Assembly (NCBI GenBank): GCA_029256665.1 | Contig: JAQSXN010000267.1 | Span: 1 to 6,079 of the forward strand | Reading direction: 5' to 3' | Source of the DNA: Paenibacillus sp. | GTDB lineage: Bacteria; Bacillota; Bacilli; Paenibacillales; Paenibacillaceae | DNA length: 6,079 nucleotides | In this document: positions 1 to 6,014 of the stretch, one piece after another | Layout: each line of letters begins with the position of its first letter | Numbering within the stretch: position 1 is the first letter of the stretch | The notes under the pieces: model-generated | Told to the model about the DNA's origin: nothing | Databases searched by the model: none | The model's input: only the letters and a program-made list of their open reading frames with translations | Made by a program: the position numbers and the translations under genes

Positions 1-328
1 ATAAAATCACTCCTGTCAGCCGATTAACATTTAGAATTAATTCCACCATATCGCCAAATGGTTCCTTGCTGTACATAATCGCTCTTATCTCATTGTTTAA
101 GAACAGGTAATTGCTTAAACTTTTGATCGAGCTATCCATCTGATTTAAATTGTACTTCACCTGGGCAAGCGATTTGGCGCTGGAGCTGTATTCCTTTTCC
201 TGAAAAATGCGAGTAGCATTAAAGTAAATTATCAACGAAAAAATAACGACCGCCAAAATGGACGATAAAGCAATCGAAATAAATATATGGCTAAGATATT
301 TTCTGGGTTTCAGCCCTGCAAGCCACAT
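1..328 (-). CDS. Membrane-anchored sensor/regulator, N-terminal part (AraC-type regulator or histidine kinase), cut by the left edge
   Basis: An open frame of 109 codons runs from ATG at 328 off the left edge with no stop. The protein starts MWLAGLKPRKYLSHIFISIA: a short basic cytoplasmic end, then one hydrophobic segment at about residues 12-36. An extracytoplasmic stretch follows (from about residue 37) that begins with charged and polar helix, including LNQMDSSIKSLSNYLFLNNE at about residues 61-80. This is the usual start of Paenibacillus-type membrane AraC regulators with a Cache-like sensor, and also of YesM-like kinases; the deciding C-terminus lies outside the window. The start is supported by AAGGGTGG ten bases upstream. 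An in-frame TTG at 382 would add 18 residues but lacks a comparable ribosome site. The gene follows a terminator and has its own promoter, so it begins a separate transcription unit. Its GC (about 36% over 1-300, hand count) is far below that of the operon upstream. Partial-gene call is firm; the exact family is inferred. Confidence 0.8.
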   Translation of the reverse strand, partial: MWLAGLKPRKYLSHIFISIALSSILAVVIFSLIIYFNATRIFQEKEYSSSAKSLAQVKYNLNQMDSSIKSLSNYLFLNNEIRAIMYSKEPFGDMVELILNVNRLTGVIL

Positions 329-338
329 GAATACGAAA

Positions 339-346
339 CCACCCTT
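339..346 (-). promoter_or_regulatory. Ribosome binding site of the left-edge sensor gene
   Basis: On the minus strand AAGGGTGG lies ten bases before the ATG at 328. It is a near-consensus Shine-Dalgarno sequence and is the reason for choosing this ATG over the in-frame TTG at 382. Confidence 0.6.
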
Positions 347-382
347 CGGATATAAAGTAGTCGTTTGTTGCCATGTAGTCAA

Positions 383-398
383 AGTTAAGCGCTTTCAT
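383..398 (-). promoter_or_regulatory. Candidate CcpA catabolite-response element (cre)
   Basis: The minus strand reads ATGAAAGCGCTTAACT. Its first 15 bases fit the refined Bacillus cre consensus WTGAAARCGYTTWNN at every specified position, and the core AAGCGCTT is a perfect palindrome. It lies about 43 bases downstream of the -10 box of the predicted promoter at 441-469 and before the sensor gene start at 328. A cre in that position would act as a roadblock to transcription when preferred sugars are present. This suits a gene for sugar sensing. The match is seen directly; CcpA binding is inferred. Confidence 0.55.
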
Positions 399-440
399 TT
401 TTATCTGAATGCGGTCTTACAATATTTTCTTAGTAAGTTA

Positions 441-469
441 ATCTTAACTGAAACTGCAATGGATTTCAA
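441..469 (-). promoter_or_regulatory. Predicted sigma-A promoter for the left-edge sensor gene
   Basis: On the minus strand TTGAAA (469-464) and TAAGAT (446-441) are separated by exactly 17 bases. That is 5 of 6 matches to the -35 consensus and 4 of 6 to the -10, in an AT-rich setting. The transcript would start near 434 and have a leader of roughly 105 bases containing the cre-like site and the ribosome site. It is the best promoter I can find in the gap downstream of the terminator. Confidence 0.5.
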
Positions 470-698
470 TGAAAAATAGCCTCTCGGCACTCGCCGAGTC
501 AGATGGGACAAGGGTTTCCTCTCACCATCCAATATCGCTTCCTCCTTCCCATGTGGTTTTTTTCATTTTCTTCCATTATGCATACTGGGATATATTCAAG
601 AGTTTTTTGTATGCACTATACTTTAGCTATGTACTTCCGCCACCTCACGGAATGCTGGAGACTTTCGCTCCGTAGTCGGTGCGCTGCCATGCGCACAC

Positions 699-740
699 AA
701 AAAAACCTCGACTGCGCATTTACGCACAATCGAGGTTTTT
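699..740 (-). terminator. Intrinsic terminator of the transporter operon
   Basis: A perfect 11-base inverted repeat (701-711 with 730-740) encloses a further inner stem and a 4-base loop at 719-722. In minus-strand RNA the inner seven pairs are all Watson-Crick or G-U, giving an unbroken 18-pair stem followed by seven U (705-699). In plus-strand RNA three of these become A-C mismatches (712/729, 715/726, 718/723). The structure therefore favours termination of the minus-strand transcript, about 20 bases after the binding-protein stop codon. Confidence 0.9.
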
Positions 741-760
741 CGTTGCACACGATCAACTCG

Positions 761-2308
761 CTACTTGCTCGCGAGGAACGCGTCGAATTGCTTCTGCTTC
801 TCGGCGATGACTTTGTCGATGCCGGCGTCCTTCAGCGCTTGGCGGTAATCCTTCAGACCGGCTTCCGTCTCGACGGAGCCTGTTTCGACCGCCTTCTGGA
901 ATTGACGGATCACGTTCGCTAGCGCGCCGACCTCGGCTTTGACCGGCTCGCTGTCGAAGACGAAGCCCAGCGCCGGCGAGGAGATGGCGTTCTCGTTAAA
1001 GGCTTTGAATTGCTCCCACTTGTCCGGAGCTTCCGTATTCCACACGTAGTTGAGGAACTGGCTGCCGAACATCCAGGCCGAGCCCGGGGAATAATCGGCC
1101 GTTTTGTCGGTCGGCGTTATGATCTCGCCGCTTCGCGTGTAATGTACGCCATCGATGCCGAAGTTCAGCAGGTTGTTGATTTCTTTGTCCGTATGCAGCA
1201 GGTTGATGAACATCATGGCCCGCTCCGGATTCTCGGAGGTGGAGGAGATCCCTAGCATGGAGCCCGCCGTCTCGGACGTTGCGACCGTTTTCGACGTCAT
1301 GATGATTTGCGCCGTTTTGCCCGGGATGCCCGCGGCGCTGGCGATCTCCGCGTCTTTGCCGGGTTTCATCGGTTCGATGGTCGAGAATACCTTGCCCGCG
1401 TTCCATGCGTCGGCTGACGCGACCTGCGTCGTCGCGGCGTCGCTGTTGATATATCCTTTTACATAGAAGTCCCTTGCCAGCTTCAGATATTCTTGATACC
1501 TTTCCGAATCTTCGACGGGCGCCACCGTTGTTCCGTTTTCGTCTTTAAGCAGCGCGCCCGGAATGGTCGAGTCGCCCAAGAAATCGTAGTTGCCGAAGTA
1601 ATGCGCGTTGAAGACCGCTCCCGTTGTATACAACGGCACCAAATCCGGCCTTTTTTCCTTCACGATCGCGTATACCGCGTCCAGATCCTTTGGTTCCTTG
1701 ACTTGGCTCATGTCGATGCCGAGCTCATCCGTCACGTCCTTGCGGTAGACGATGCCGCCTGCGGAAGCAAGCTCTTTGTTGGTCGGCACGCCGTAGTTTT
1801 TGCCATTGATTTTGGCGCCCTCCAGGAAGGCCGGATCCAGCGATTCCTTGATGCCTTGGCCGTATTGATCGATCAGGTCGTTAAGCGGGATGAAGGCGCC
1901 CTTGGAGACGTTGTTCGCGTGGCCGTTCCATTGCGCCGTGAAATAGATGTCGATGACGTCGCGGCCCGCGATCATCAGATTGATTTTATCGTCCCAAGCG
2001 CCCCAGTCGATCGGCATCAGATCGATCGTCGCGTTGATTTTCGCGGTCAGCAGCTTATTGAGCGCTTCCTCGACGACCGCTTCGTCCTTCTGCGGAGTTC
2101 CCGGATAGACCAGCGTCAGCTTATGAGGCTTGAGCTCATCCGGCGCATCGGTAGCGTCTCCGCCGGTCGCCGCCGTCTTCTCCGGCTGCTTCGTCGCTTC
2201 CGCGTCCGAGCCTTTGCCGTTGTTGCTCGAGCAAGCGGATACCATCATGGCCGTTATCATGGTGAACAAGAGCAGCGTTACCCATTTTCTTTTGTTCTTC
2301 TTTGTCAT
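761..2308 (-). CDS. ABC transporter substrate-binding lipoprotein, DUF3502-type carbohydrate family
   Basis: This 515-residue protein captures the sugar outside the membrane and hands it to the two permeases encoded upstream. It begins with a basic end (MTKKNKRKW), a hydrophobic segment and the lipobox VSAC with Cys26, so the mature lipoprotein should be anchored through Cys26. A low-complexity, charged linker runs to about residue 60. The rest reads as a family 1-like extracellular solute-binding protein. The C-terminal 70 residues, from GFVFDSEPVK (448-457) through AGIDKV to the Gln/Lys-rich end, resemble the DUF3502 domain found in LplA-like binding proteins. Length is normal for that group. 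ATG at 2308 has GGGAGGT seven bases upstream. It is the last gene of the operon, 115 bases after the second permease and directly before a terminator. The substrate is not evident; an oligosaccharide or uronide-type sugar is plausible from family context only. No catalytic function is expected. Confidence 0.93.
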   Translation of the reverse strand: MTKKNKRKWVTLLLFTMITAMMVSACSSNNGKGSDAEATKQPEKTAATGGDATDAPDELKPHKLTLVYPGTPQKDEAVVEEALNKLLTAKINATIDLMPIDWGAWDDKINLMIAGRDVIDIYFTAQWNGHANNVSKGAFIPLNDLIDQYGQGIKESLDPAFLEGAKINGKNYGVPTNKELASAGGIVYRKDVTDELGIDMSQVKEPKDLDAVYAIVKEKRPDLVPLYTTGAVFNAHYFGNYDFLGDSTIPGALLKDENGTTVAPVEDSERYQEYLKLARDFYVKGYINSDAATTQVASADAWNAGKVFSTIEPMKPGKDAEIASAAGIPGKTAQIIMTSKTVATSETAGSMLGISSTSENPERAMMFINLLHTDKEINNLLNFGIDGVHYTRSGEIITPTDKTADYSPGSAWMFGSQFLNYVWNTEAPDKWEQFKAFNENAISSPALGFVFDSEPVKAEVGALANVIRQFQKAVETGSVETEAGLKDYRQALKDAGIDKVIAEKQKQFDAFLASK

Positions 2309-2351
2309 CGCGATGACCTCCCGATCGGAATAATGAATCTATGCTTAACTA

Positions 2352-2402
2352 GCTGTCGCCAGTTCCAGCCGAATAACGGACTAAGGTGAAACGGCTGTCG
2401 CC
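2352..2402. repeat. Paired 9-base direct repeats in the permease/binding-protein spacer
   Basis: GCTGTCGCC occurs at 2352-2360 and again at 2394-2402, 42 bases apart, about four turns of B-DNA. Between them lies an inverted repeat, CAGCCG (2366-2371) with CGGCTG (2392-2397), that could fold in RNA with a 20-base loop. There is no U run, so it is not an intrinsic terminator. It may be a regulatory site or an mRNA structure in the 115-base leader of the binding-protein gene; the function is unknown. Confidence 0.4.
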
Positions 2403-2423
2403 TTCCTATGGCGGCGCAGCGCG

Positions 2424-3362
2424 CTACCCTTTGACCGCCCCAACCGTCAGCCCTTTCACAAAGTACTTCTGGAAGAACGGATAAGCGAAGATAATCGGCC
2501 CGATCCCGACGATAACCATCGCCATCCGCACCGTCTCGCTCGGGAAGCGGAACGTTCCCCCCGCCGCTTGAATTGCCGCGGCAGCCGTGCTGTTGTTCGC
2601 GAGGAACTGGATGTTGAGCATCGTCTTGTACATGAGATATTGCACGGTTATGTTGGCGTCCTTCGTGATGAACACGAGGCTGAGGAACCAGTCGTTCCAA
2701 TACGTCAAGGTCTGGAACAGCGCGACTGTCGCGAGCACGGGCAGCGATAGCGGAAGCACGATCCGGAGGAAGATGGTGAGCTCGCCCGCTCCGTCGATTT
2801 TGGCAGACTCCAGTACCGCCGTCGGAATGGTCGTCATAAAAAACGTCCGCATGATGAGGACAAAAAACGCCGAGATGACGAGCGGCATAATAAGCGCCCA
2901 GATATTGTCCTTCAGCTCCAGCATCTGCACGTAGACCAAGTACCAAGGCACAAGTCCGCCGCCGAACAGCATCGTGAAGAAGACAAGGAACGTAAAGTGT
3001 TTCGCGTGCGGGAAGTCGCTTCTGGAGATGGGATACGCGTACAACGCCATGATGATCAAGCTCGACAGCGTCCCTACGACCGTCACGAAGATGGAGATGC
3101 CGTACGAGCGGATAATCTGCGTCGCGTCCGCGAACAAGAACTCGTAGGCGCCAAGATCAAGCTTTGACGGGAAAAATTGATACCCTTCCCGCACGACCGT
3201 CGATTCGTCGCTGATGGACACCATGATGATCAGAATGACCGGGATGATGCAGAGCAGCGAATAGAGGATAAAAAAGACGTGTATGCCCGCCGAAGCCGGC
3301 AGCGACAATCGGTTCCGCGGGTTGGAGGCGCTAGGCGCTTTCTCCATTACGGGTGCTTCCAT
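2424..3362 (-). CDS. ABC sugar transporter permease subunit, YtcP-type
   Basis: This 312-residue integral membrane protein is the second permease of a carbohydrate importer (CUT1-like). About six hydrophobic segments are visible, near residues 27-50, 90-112, 122-146, 153-178, 199-222 and 279-301. The cytoplasmic EAA loop, which docks the ATPase, is present as ESAKIDGAGELTIFLRIVLP (185-204), between segments 4 and 5. The N-terminal 25 residues are polar and poorly conserved-looking. The C-terminus VKGLTVGAVKG is the usual end of YtcP-type permeases. ATG at 3362 has AGGAGG eight bases upstream, and that site overlaps the stop codon of the preceding permease, so the two are probably translationally coupled. 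A second ATG five codons in is possible but has no ribosome site of its own. It would pair with the preceding gene product; no ATPase is encoded here. Confidence 0.94.
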   Translation of the reverse strand: MEAPVMEKAPSASNPRNRLSLPASAGIHVFFILYSLLCIIPVILIIMVSISDESTVVREGYQFFPSKLDLGAYEFLFADATQIIRSYGISIFVTVVGTLSSLIIMALYAYPISRSDFPHAKHFTFLVFFTMLFGGGLVPWYLVYVQMLELKDNIWALIMPLVISAFFVLIMRTFFMTTIPTAVLESAKIDGAGELTIFLRIVLPLSLPVLATVALFQTLTYWNDWFLSLVFITKDANITVQYLMYKTMLNIQFLANNSTAAAAIQAAGGTFRFPSETVRMAMVIVGIGPIIFAYPFFQKYFVKGLTVGAVKG

Positions 3363-3374
3363 GCTCTCCGCCTC

Positions 3375-4280
3375 CTAAAATAACGCGTTATCTTTATTGA
3401 TTCGCCTGACGACCCAATTGGACAGAAATACAAGCGTAAATCCGACGACGGATTGCAGAAGCCCTGCAGCCGACGACAAGCCGATATCGCCCACCGTCAG
3501 GAAGGTGCGGTATACGTACGTGTCGATGACGTTGGTCACCGGGAACAACACGCCGGACTCGCGCGGCACTTGGAAGAATAGTCCGAAGTCGGCATTGAAT
3601 ATCCTTCCGATTTGGAGAAGCGTCATAATGACGATAACCGGCATGATGAGCGGTATGGTAATCCGCGTCATTTGCTTCCACTTGCTCGCTCCGTCGATCG
3701 TGGCCGCTTCGTAATATTCCTCGTCGATGCCGATAATGGCCGCCATATAGATGACGGTGTAATACCCGACCCACTTCCACGTGTTCACGAGCGGCAGGAC
3801 ATACGGCCACACTTCTTTGGTGAAATACCACTTGACCTCGTCCAGCCCCAGCATCGGAAGAACCGTCGTATTGAGATATCCGTGCTCGTCGCTCATGAAG
3901 GCGAACGCGAGATAGCTGACGACGACCATGGATAGGAAGTACGGCAGAAACATGACCGTCTGATGCAGCTTCGCCAGAAAGCGGTTTCTCATCTCGTTGA
4001 GCATAATCGCGAACGCCAGCGGCACGACGAGATTAAGCGCGATGAAACTCCCGTTATAAAGCAGCGTGTTCCGCGTAATGATCCAGGCATCCTTGGTTTT
4101 GAACAAATATTCGAAGTTCCGTAATCCCGTCCATGGACTTCCCAGGATGCCGTCCGTGTAGTTGATGTTCTTGAACGCGATCAATATCCCGAACATGGGA
4201 ATGTAATTGTTGACGATCAAGATGGCGATTGCAGGCAGCATCATCAGGTAGAACATCCAATATTTGCGTAGATTCGCCAT
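3375..4280 (-). CDS. ABC sugar transporter permease subunit, LplB/YteP-type
   Basis: This 301-residue integral membrane protein is the first permease of the importer. Hydrophobic segments lie near residues 9-36, 78-95, 107-130, 157-185, 207-228 and 267-290. The EAA loop reads EAATIDGASKWKQMTRITIP (191-210), an almost consensus version of the motif that contacts the ATPase. The C-terminal DNALF is typical of LplB-family permeases. ATG at 4280 has AGGAGG seven bases upstream. The N-terminus is somewhat short for the family, which often carries a longer basic tail, but no earlier in-frame start has a comparable ribosome site. The gene lies 123 bases after the response regulator, with a terminator between them, and 12 bases before the next permease. 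Expression probably depends on the adjacent two-component system. Confidence 0.94.
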   Translation of the reverse strand: MANLRKYWMFYLMMLPAIAILIVNNYIPMFGILIAFKNINYTDGILGSPWTGLRNFEYLFKTKDAWIITRNTLLYNGSFIALNLVVPLAFAIMLNEMRNRFLAKLHQTVMFLPYFLSMVVVSYLAFAFMSDEHGYLNTTVLPMLGLDEVKWYFTKEVWPYVLPLVNTWKWVGYYTVIYMAAIIGIDEEYYEAATIDGASKWKQMTRITIPLIMPVIVIMTLLQIGRIFNADFGLFFQVPRESGVLFPVTNVIDTYVYRTFLTVGDIGLSSAAGLLQSVVGFTLVFLSNWVVRRINKDNALF

Positions 4281-4309
4281 CGCCTCTCCTCCTCTCTCTT
4301 GTTAATCCA

Positions 4310-4315
4310 AGTGTA
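4310..4315 (-). promoter_or_regulatory. Possible -10 box of an activator-dependent promoter for the transporter genes
   Basis: TACACT on the minus strand (4 of 6 to consensus) would place a transcript start near 4303, leaving a leader of about 22 bases that includes the AGGAGG ribosome site. There is no recognisable -35 at the proper distance. The direct repeats at 4332-4365 would sit at roughly -30 to -62, where an AraC-type activator normally acts. This is a weak match and an inference from geometry. Confidence 0.25.
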
Positions 4316-4318
4316 AAC

Positions 4319-4345
4319 AAAAAAAACGCCGGCATCTGTCGGCGT
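4319..4345 (-). terminator. Intrinsic terminator after the response regulator gene
   Basis: In minus-strand RNA a perfect 6-pair GC-rich stem (ACGCCG, 4345-4340, with CGGCGU, 4331-4326) with an 8-base loop runs directly into eight U (4326-4319). It ends the kinase-regulator transcript 59 bases after its stop codon. Only 38 bases separate its U run from the permease start codon. Transporter expression therefore needs readthrough or a promoter overlapping the hairpin. Confidence 0.8.
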
Positions 4346-4365
4346 AATGACCGCATTGTCGGCGT
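4332..4365. repeat. Direct repeat of about 13 bases upstream of the transporter genes; candidate regulator binding site
   Basis: TGTCGGCGT is present at 4337-4345 and 4357-4365, exactly 20 bases apart. The similarity extends to GCATCTGTCGGCGT (4332-4345) against GCATTGTCGGCGT (4353-4365), which differ by a single inserted base. Direct repeats about two helical turns apart are the classic layout for AraC-type regulators that bind as tandem dimers, and the regulator gene is next door. The proximal copy also forms the terminator stem, so the repeat could instead reflect RNA structure. Confidence 0.4.
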
Positions 4366-4393
4366 CGTGACTTCTTTTGGATTGGCGCTGCTT

Positions 4394-4409
4394 TTGTTTT
4401 CGCTTAAAC
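4394..4409 (-). promoter_or_regulatory. Relaxed cre-like site overlapping the response regulator stop codon
   Basis: GTTTAAGCGAAAACAA on the minus strand matches the broad cre consensus WTGNAANCGNWWNCAW at 14 of 16 positions. The mismatches are the first W and the G of TG. The second matters for CcpA binding, so the call is weak. It lies upstream of the transporter genes, where catabolite control would make sense. Confidence 0.25.
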
Positions 4410-6014
4410 CTTCTGATATGTTTTGCGATATTCTTGCGGCGTTAAACCCGTCGCTCGTTTGTACGCTTGCGAGAAATGCGAGAAGTTCGTGTAACCCACG
4501 GAAGCGGCAATATCGCTGATCCGGTAATTCGTATTCGCGAGCTCGTTCTTGGCTTTAGACATTCTAAGCTCCAGAAGATAATCCGTCAGGGTCAATCCCG
4601 TTTCCTTGCGGAACAGCCTGGAGAGATAGGCAGGGTTCAAATAAACATGTTCCGCCGCTTTCTCCCTGCTGAAGTCTTCATGCAAATGCTGCTTCATATA
4701 CTGCTGCACCTTCTCCACCGCGTTCGACACCGCCTTGCCCCGTTCAGACGAAAAAGCCGTCGACATCGCGCTAATCCGGTGCGTCCATGCCTGCAGCTTC
4801 GAGATCGACTTGAGCGCCGGCGCCCCTTCCTCCCACTCGTTCCCCGGGAACACGTCGGACATCTGCAGCGCCCTTTCGTTCAGCCAGCCGAACAACATGT
4901 TCATGAAGCCGTAATAAAACGACGCTAGTACCGTATAATCGGCTTTCCGTTCAATCAGCCGATCGAAACACTCGTCAATCCGGTAGGCTAGCTCCGTCTG
5001 TTTGCCTAATGCCATAAGCGAGCTCCAATCCGTAAACGGGAACTCGAGGGGACCGCTCCCTTCCATGCTTTTGGCGTTCGGCGAATTCGCTTGAAGCCAT
5101 ACGGAGCCTCCTTCGCTGACGTTATGTTTTTCCTGCTCCAGCAGACGTTGCAACTCCATCCTTGCGCCCTGCACGGAGACCGGATTCCCCGCATAACAGG
5201 ATAGCTGGCAATGCAGCAATTCCCGGCATTGCTCGATGAGATGGCGACAACGCGCCTCCAATACCGCTTCATCCTCCGGCTCGGGATTGTAAGCGATCAC
5301 GTACAACATGCCGTTCGGCTCTTGCACGACCGTGCCGGAACGCTCCTCCAACAACACTTCTCCCGCAGCCTTTTTGACCGCATACGTCATTATTTCTTCG
5401 TCTCGCGCCGACCACTCCTCGCGCCACTGCTCGATGCTGAGCACGATGATCCGGATTTGGCTGGCCGAGTGCAACGGAATCTCGTAAGTGGCAAGGGCCG
5501 GATCCAGCAGACTCGGATTCGCCGAAATCCGAAAGTGCAGATAGTCCTGCCACAATCGCTCTACCAATGCAGGCCGTTGCCTACGCCACTGCTCCGATAC
5601 GAGCGAGTACGTATCCTTGATTTCGTCCAACTGCCGTTGCTCCTTCACCTTTCGCGCTGCCCCGGCGATACATGCCTTTAACTGCGCGTGATCGACAGGC
5701 TTAAGCAAATAATCGAAGCAGTCGAGTTGCACGGCCTGCTGCGCATAGGCAAAGTCGGCATGGCCGGTCAGGAATACAGTCACCGTATCCGCTTTATGCT
5801 CCTTAACCCAACGAAGCAACTGAATGCCGTTATCGCCCGGCATGTCGATGTCCGACAGCAGGATATCGATAGAGTGGAGCTGCATCAGCTCCTTCGCCTC
5901 CTCCGCGTCGTAGGCCGTATGAATCTCCGCGATATCCGTGCCCGACCAGTCAATGCCTTGCCGAATGCCCCTTATCGCGATGTCCTCGTCGTCGACGATC
6001 AATAAATTATACAT
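4404..6014 (-). CDS. Two-component response regulator, YesN-type (REC + AraC helix-turn-helix)
   Basis: This 536-residue cytoplasmic regulator should be phosphorylated by the kinase encoded immediately upstream and switch on the transporter genes. The receiver domain spans about residues 1-120: acidic pocket D8/D9 in LLIVDDED, phosphoacceptor D55 in LLSDIDMPG, T83 in FLTGHAD and K105 in DYLLKPVD. A long middle region (about 125-430) has no motif I can name, as is usual for this group. Residues 433-536 form an AraC-type DNA-binding domain with two helix-turn-helix units (about 450-473 and 498-530), ending in GLTPQEYR. The start is MYNLLIVDDED at 6014, because AGGGGGA lies seven bases upstream and REC domains begin here. 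A longer in-frame start at 6071 would lie inside the kinase gene. The start overlaps the kinase stop by 8 bases, suggesting translational coupling. The most likely target is the transporter promoter region at 4281-4365. Confidence 0.95.
   Translation of the reverse strand: MYNLLIVDDEDIAIRGIRQGIDWSGTDIAEIHTAYDAEEAKELMQLHSIDILLSDIDMPGDNGIQLLRWVKEHKADTVTVFLTGHADFAYAQQAVQLDCFDYLLKPVDHAQLKACIAGAARKVKEQRQLDEIKDTYSLVSEQWRRQRPALVERLWQDYLHFRISANPSLLDPALATYEIPLHSASQIRIIVLSIEQWREEWSARDEEIMTYAVKKAAGEVLLEERSGTVVQEPNGMLYVIAYNPEPEDEAVLEARCRHLIEQCRELLHCQLSCYAGNPVSVQGARMELQRLLEQEKHNVSEGGSVWLQANSPNAKSMEGSGPLEFPFTDWSSLMALGKQTELAYRIDECFDRLIERKADYTVLASFYYGFMNMLFGWLNERALQMSDVFPGNEWEEGAPALKSISKLQAWTHRISAMSTAFSSERGKAVSNAVEKVQQYMKQHLHEDFSREKAAEHVYLNPAYLSRLFRKETGLTLTDYLLELRMSKAKNELANTNYRISDIAASVGYTNFSHFSQAYKRATGLTPQEYRKTYQKV

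Larger units (their letters stand above)
329..698. other. AT-rich intergenic control region between the transporter operon terminator and the sensor gene
   Basis: I see no convincing full-length gene here; the open frames on the plus strand look like chance. It holds the promoter, cre-like site and ribosome site listed separately. It also holds a perfect 6-base-stem hairpin at 483-498 (CTCGGC, loop of four, GCCGAG), followed on the minus strand by a T5 run six bases later. A second perfect 6-base inverted repeat lies at 679-696 (GTGCGC, loop of six, GCGCAC), just past the operon terminator. A strong AAGGAGG at 547-541 (minus) has no annotated gene; see the findings for the short frames behind it. 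Confidence 0.6.

Noticed and set aside
291..398. Minus-strand 35-codon frame (starts MKALNFDYMATNDYF) overlapping the left sensor gene start
   Set aside because: Its ATG is part of the cre-like site and has no Shine-Dalgarno sequence; it overlaps the better-supported sensor frame and is probably chance.
580..614. Inverted repeat GCATAC ... GTATGC in the AT-rich gap, with TATACT and CATAAT boxes nearby
   Set aside because: The stem is only 6 bases with a 23-base loop, and no -35 sequence lies at the right distance from either box on either strand.
469..675. Plus-strand open frame of 68 codons in the AT-rich gap
   Set aside because: The hydrophobic stretch comes from T-rich DNA; no ribosome site precedes it and it reads against the predicted promoter.
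503..922. Plus-strand open frame of 139 codons crossing the terminator
   Set aside because: It runs through the terminator hairpin and antisense to the binding-protein C-terminus, with no family resemblance.
1493..2389. Plus-strand open frame of 298 codons opposite the binding-protein gene
   Set aside because: It is an antisense shadow of a well-supported lipoprotein gene: the product is Arg/Val-rich, has no recognisable domain and lacks a ribosome site.
2305..2946. Minus-strand open frame of 213 codons overlapping the second permease and spacer
   Set aside because: It is an out-of-frame reading of the YtcP-type permease; the His/Arg/Gly-rich product is typical of a shifted frame in GC-rich DNA.
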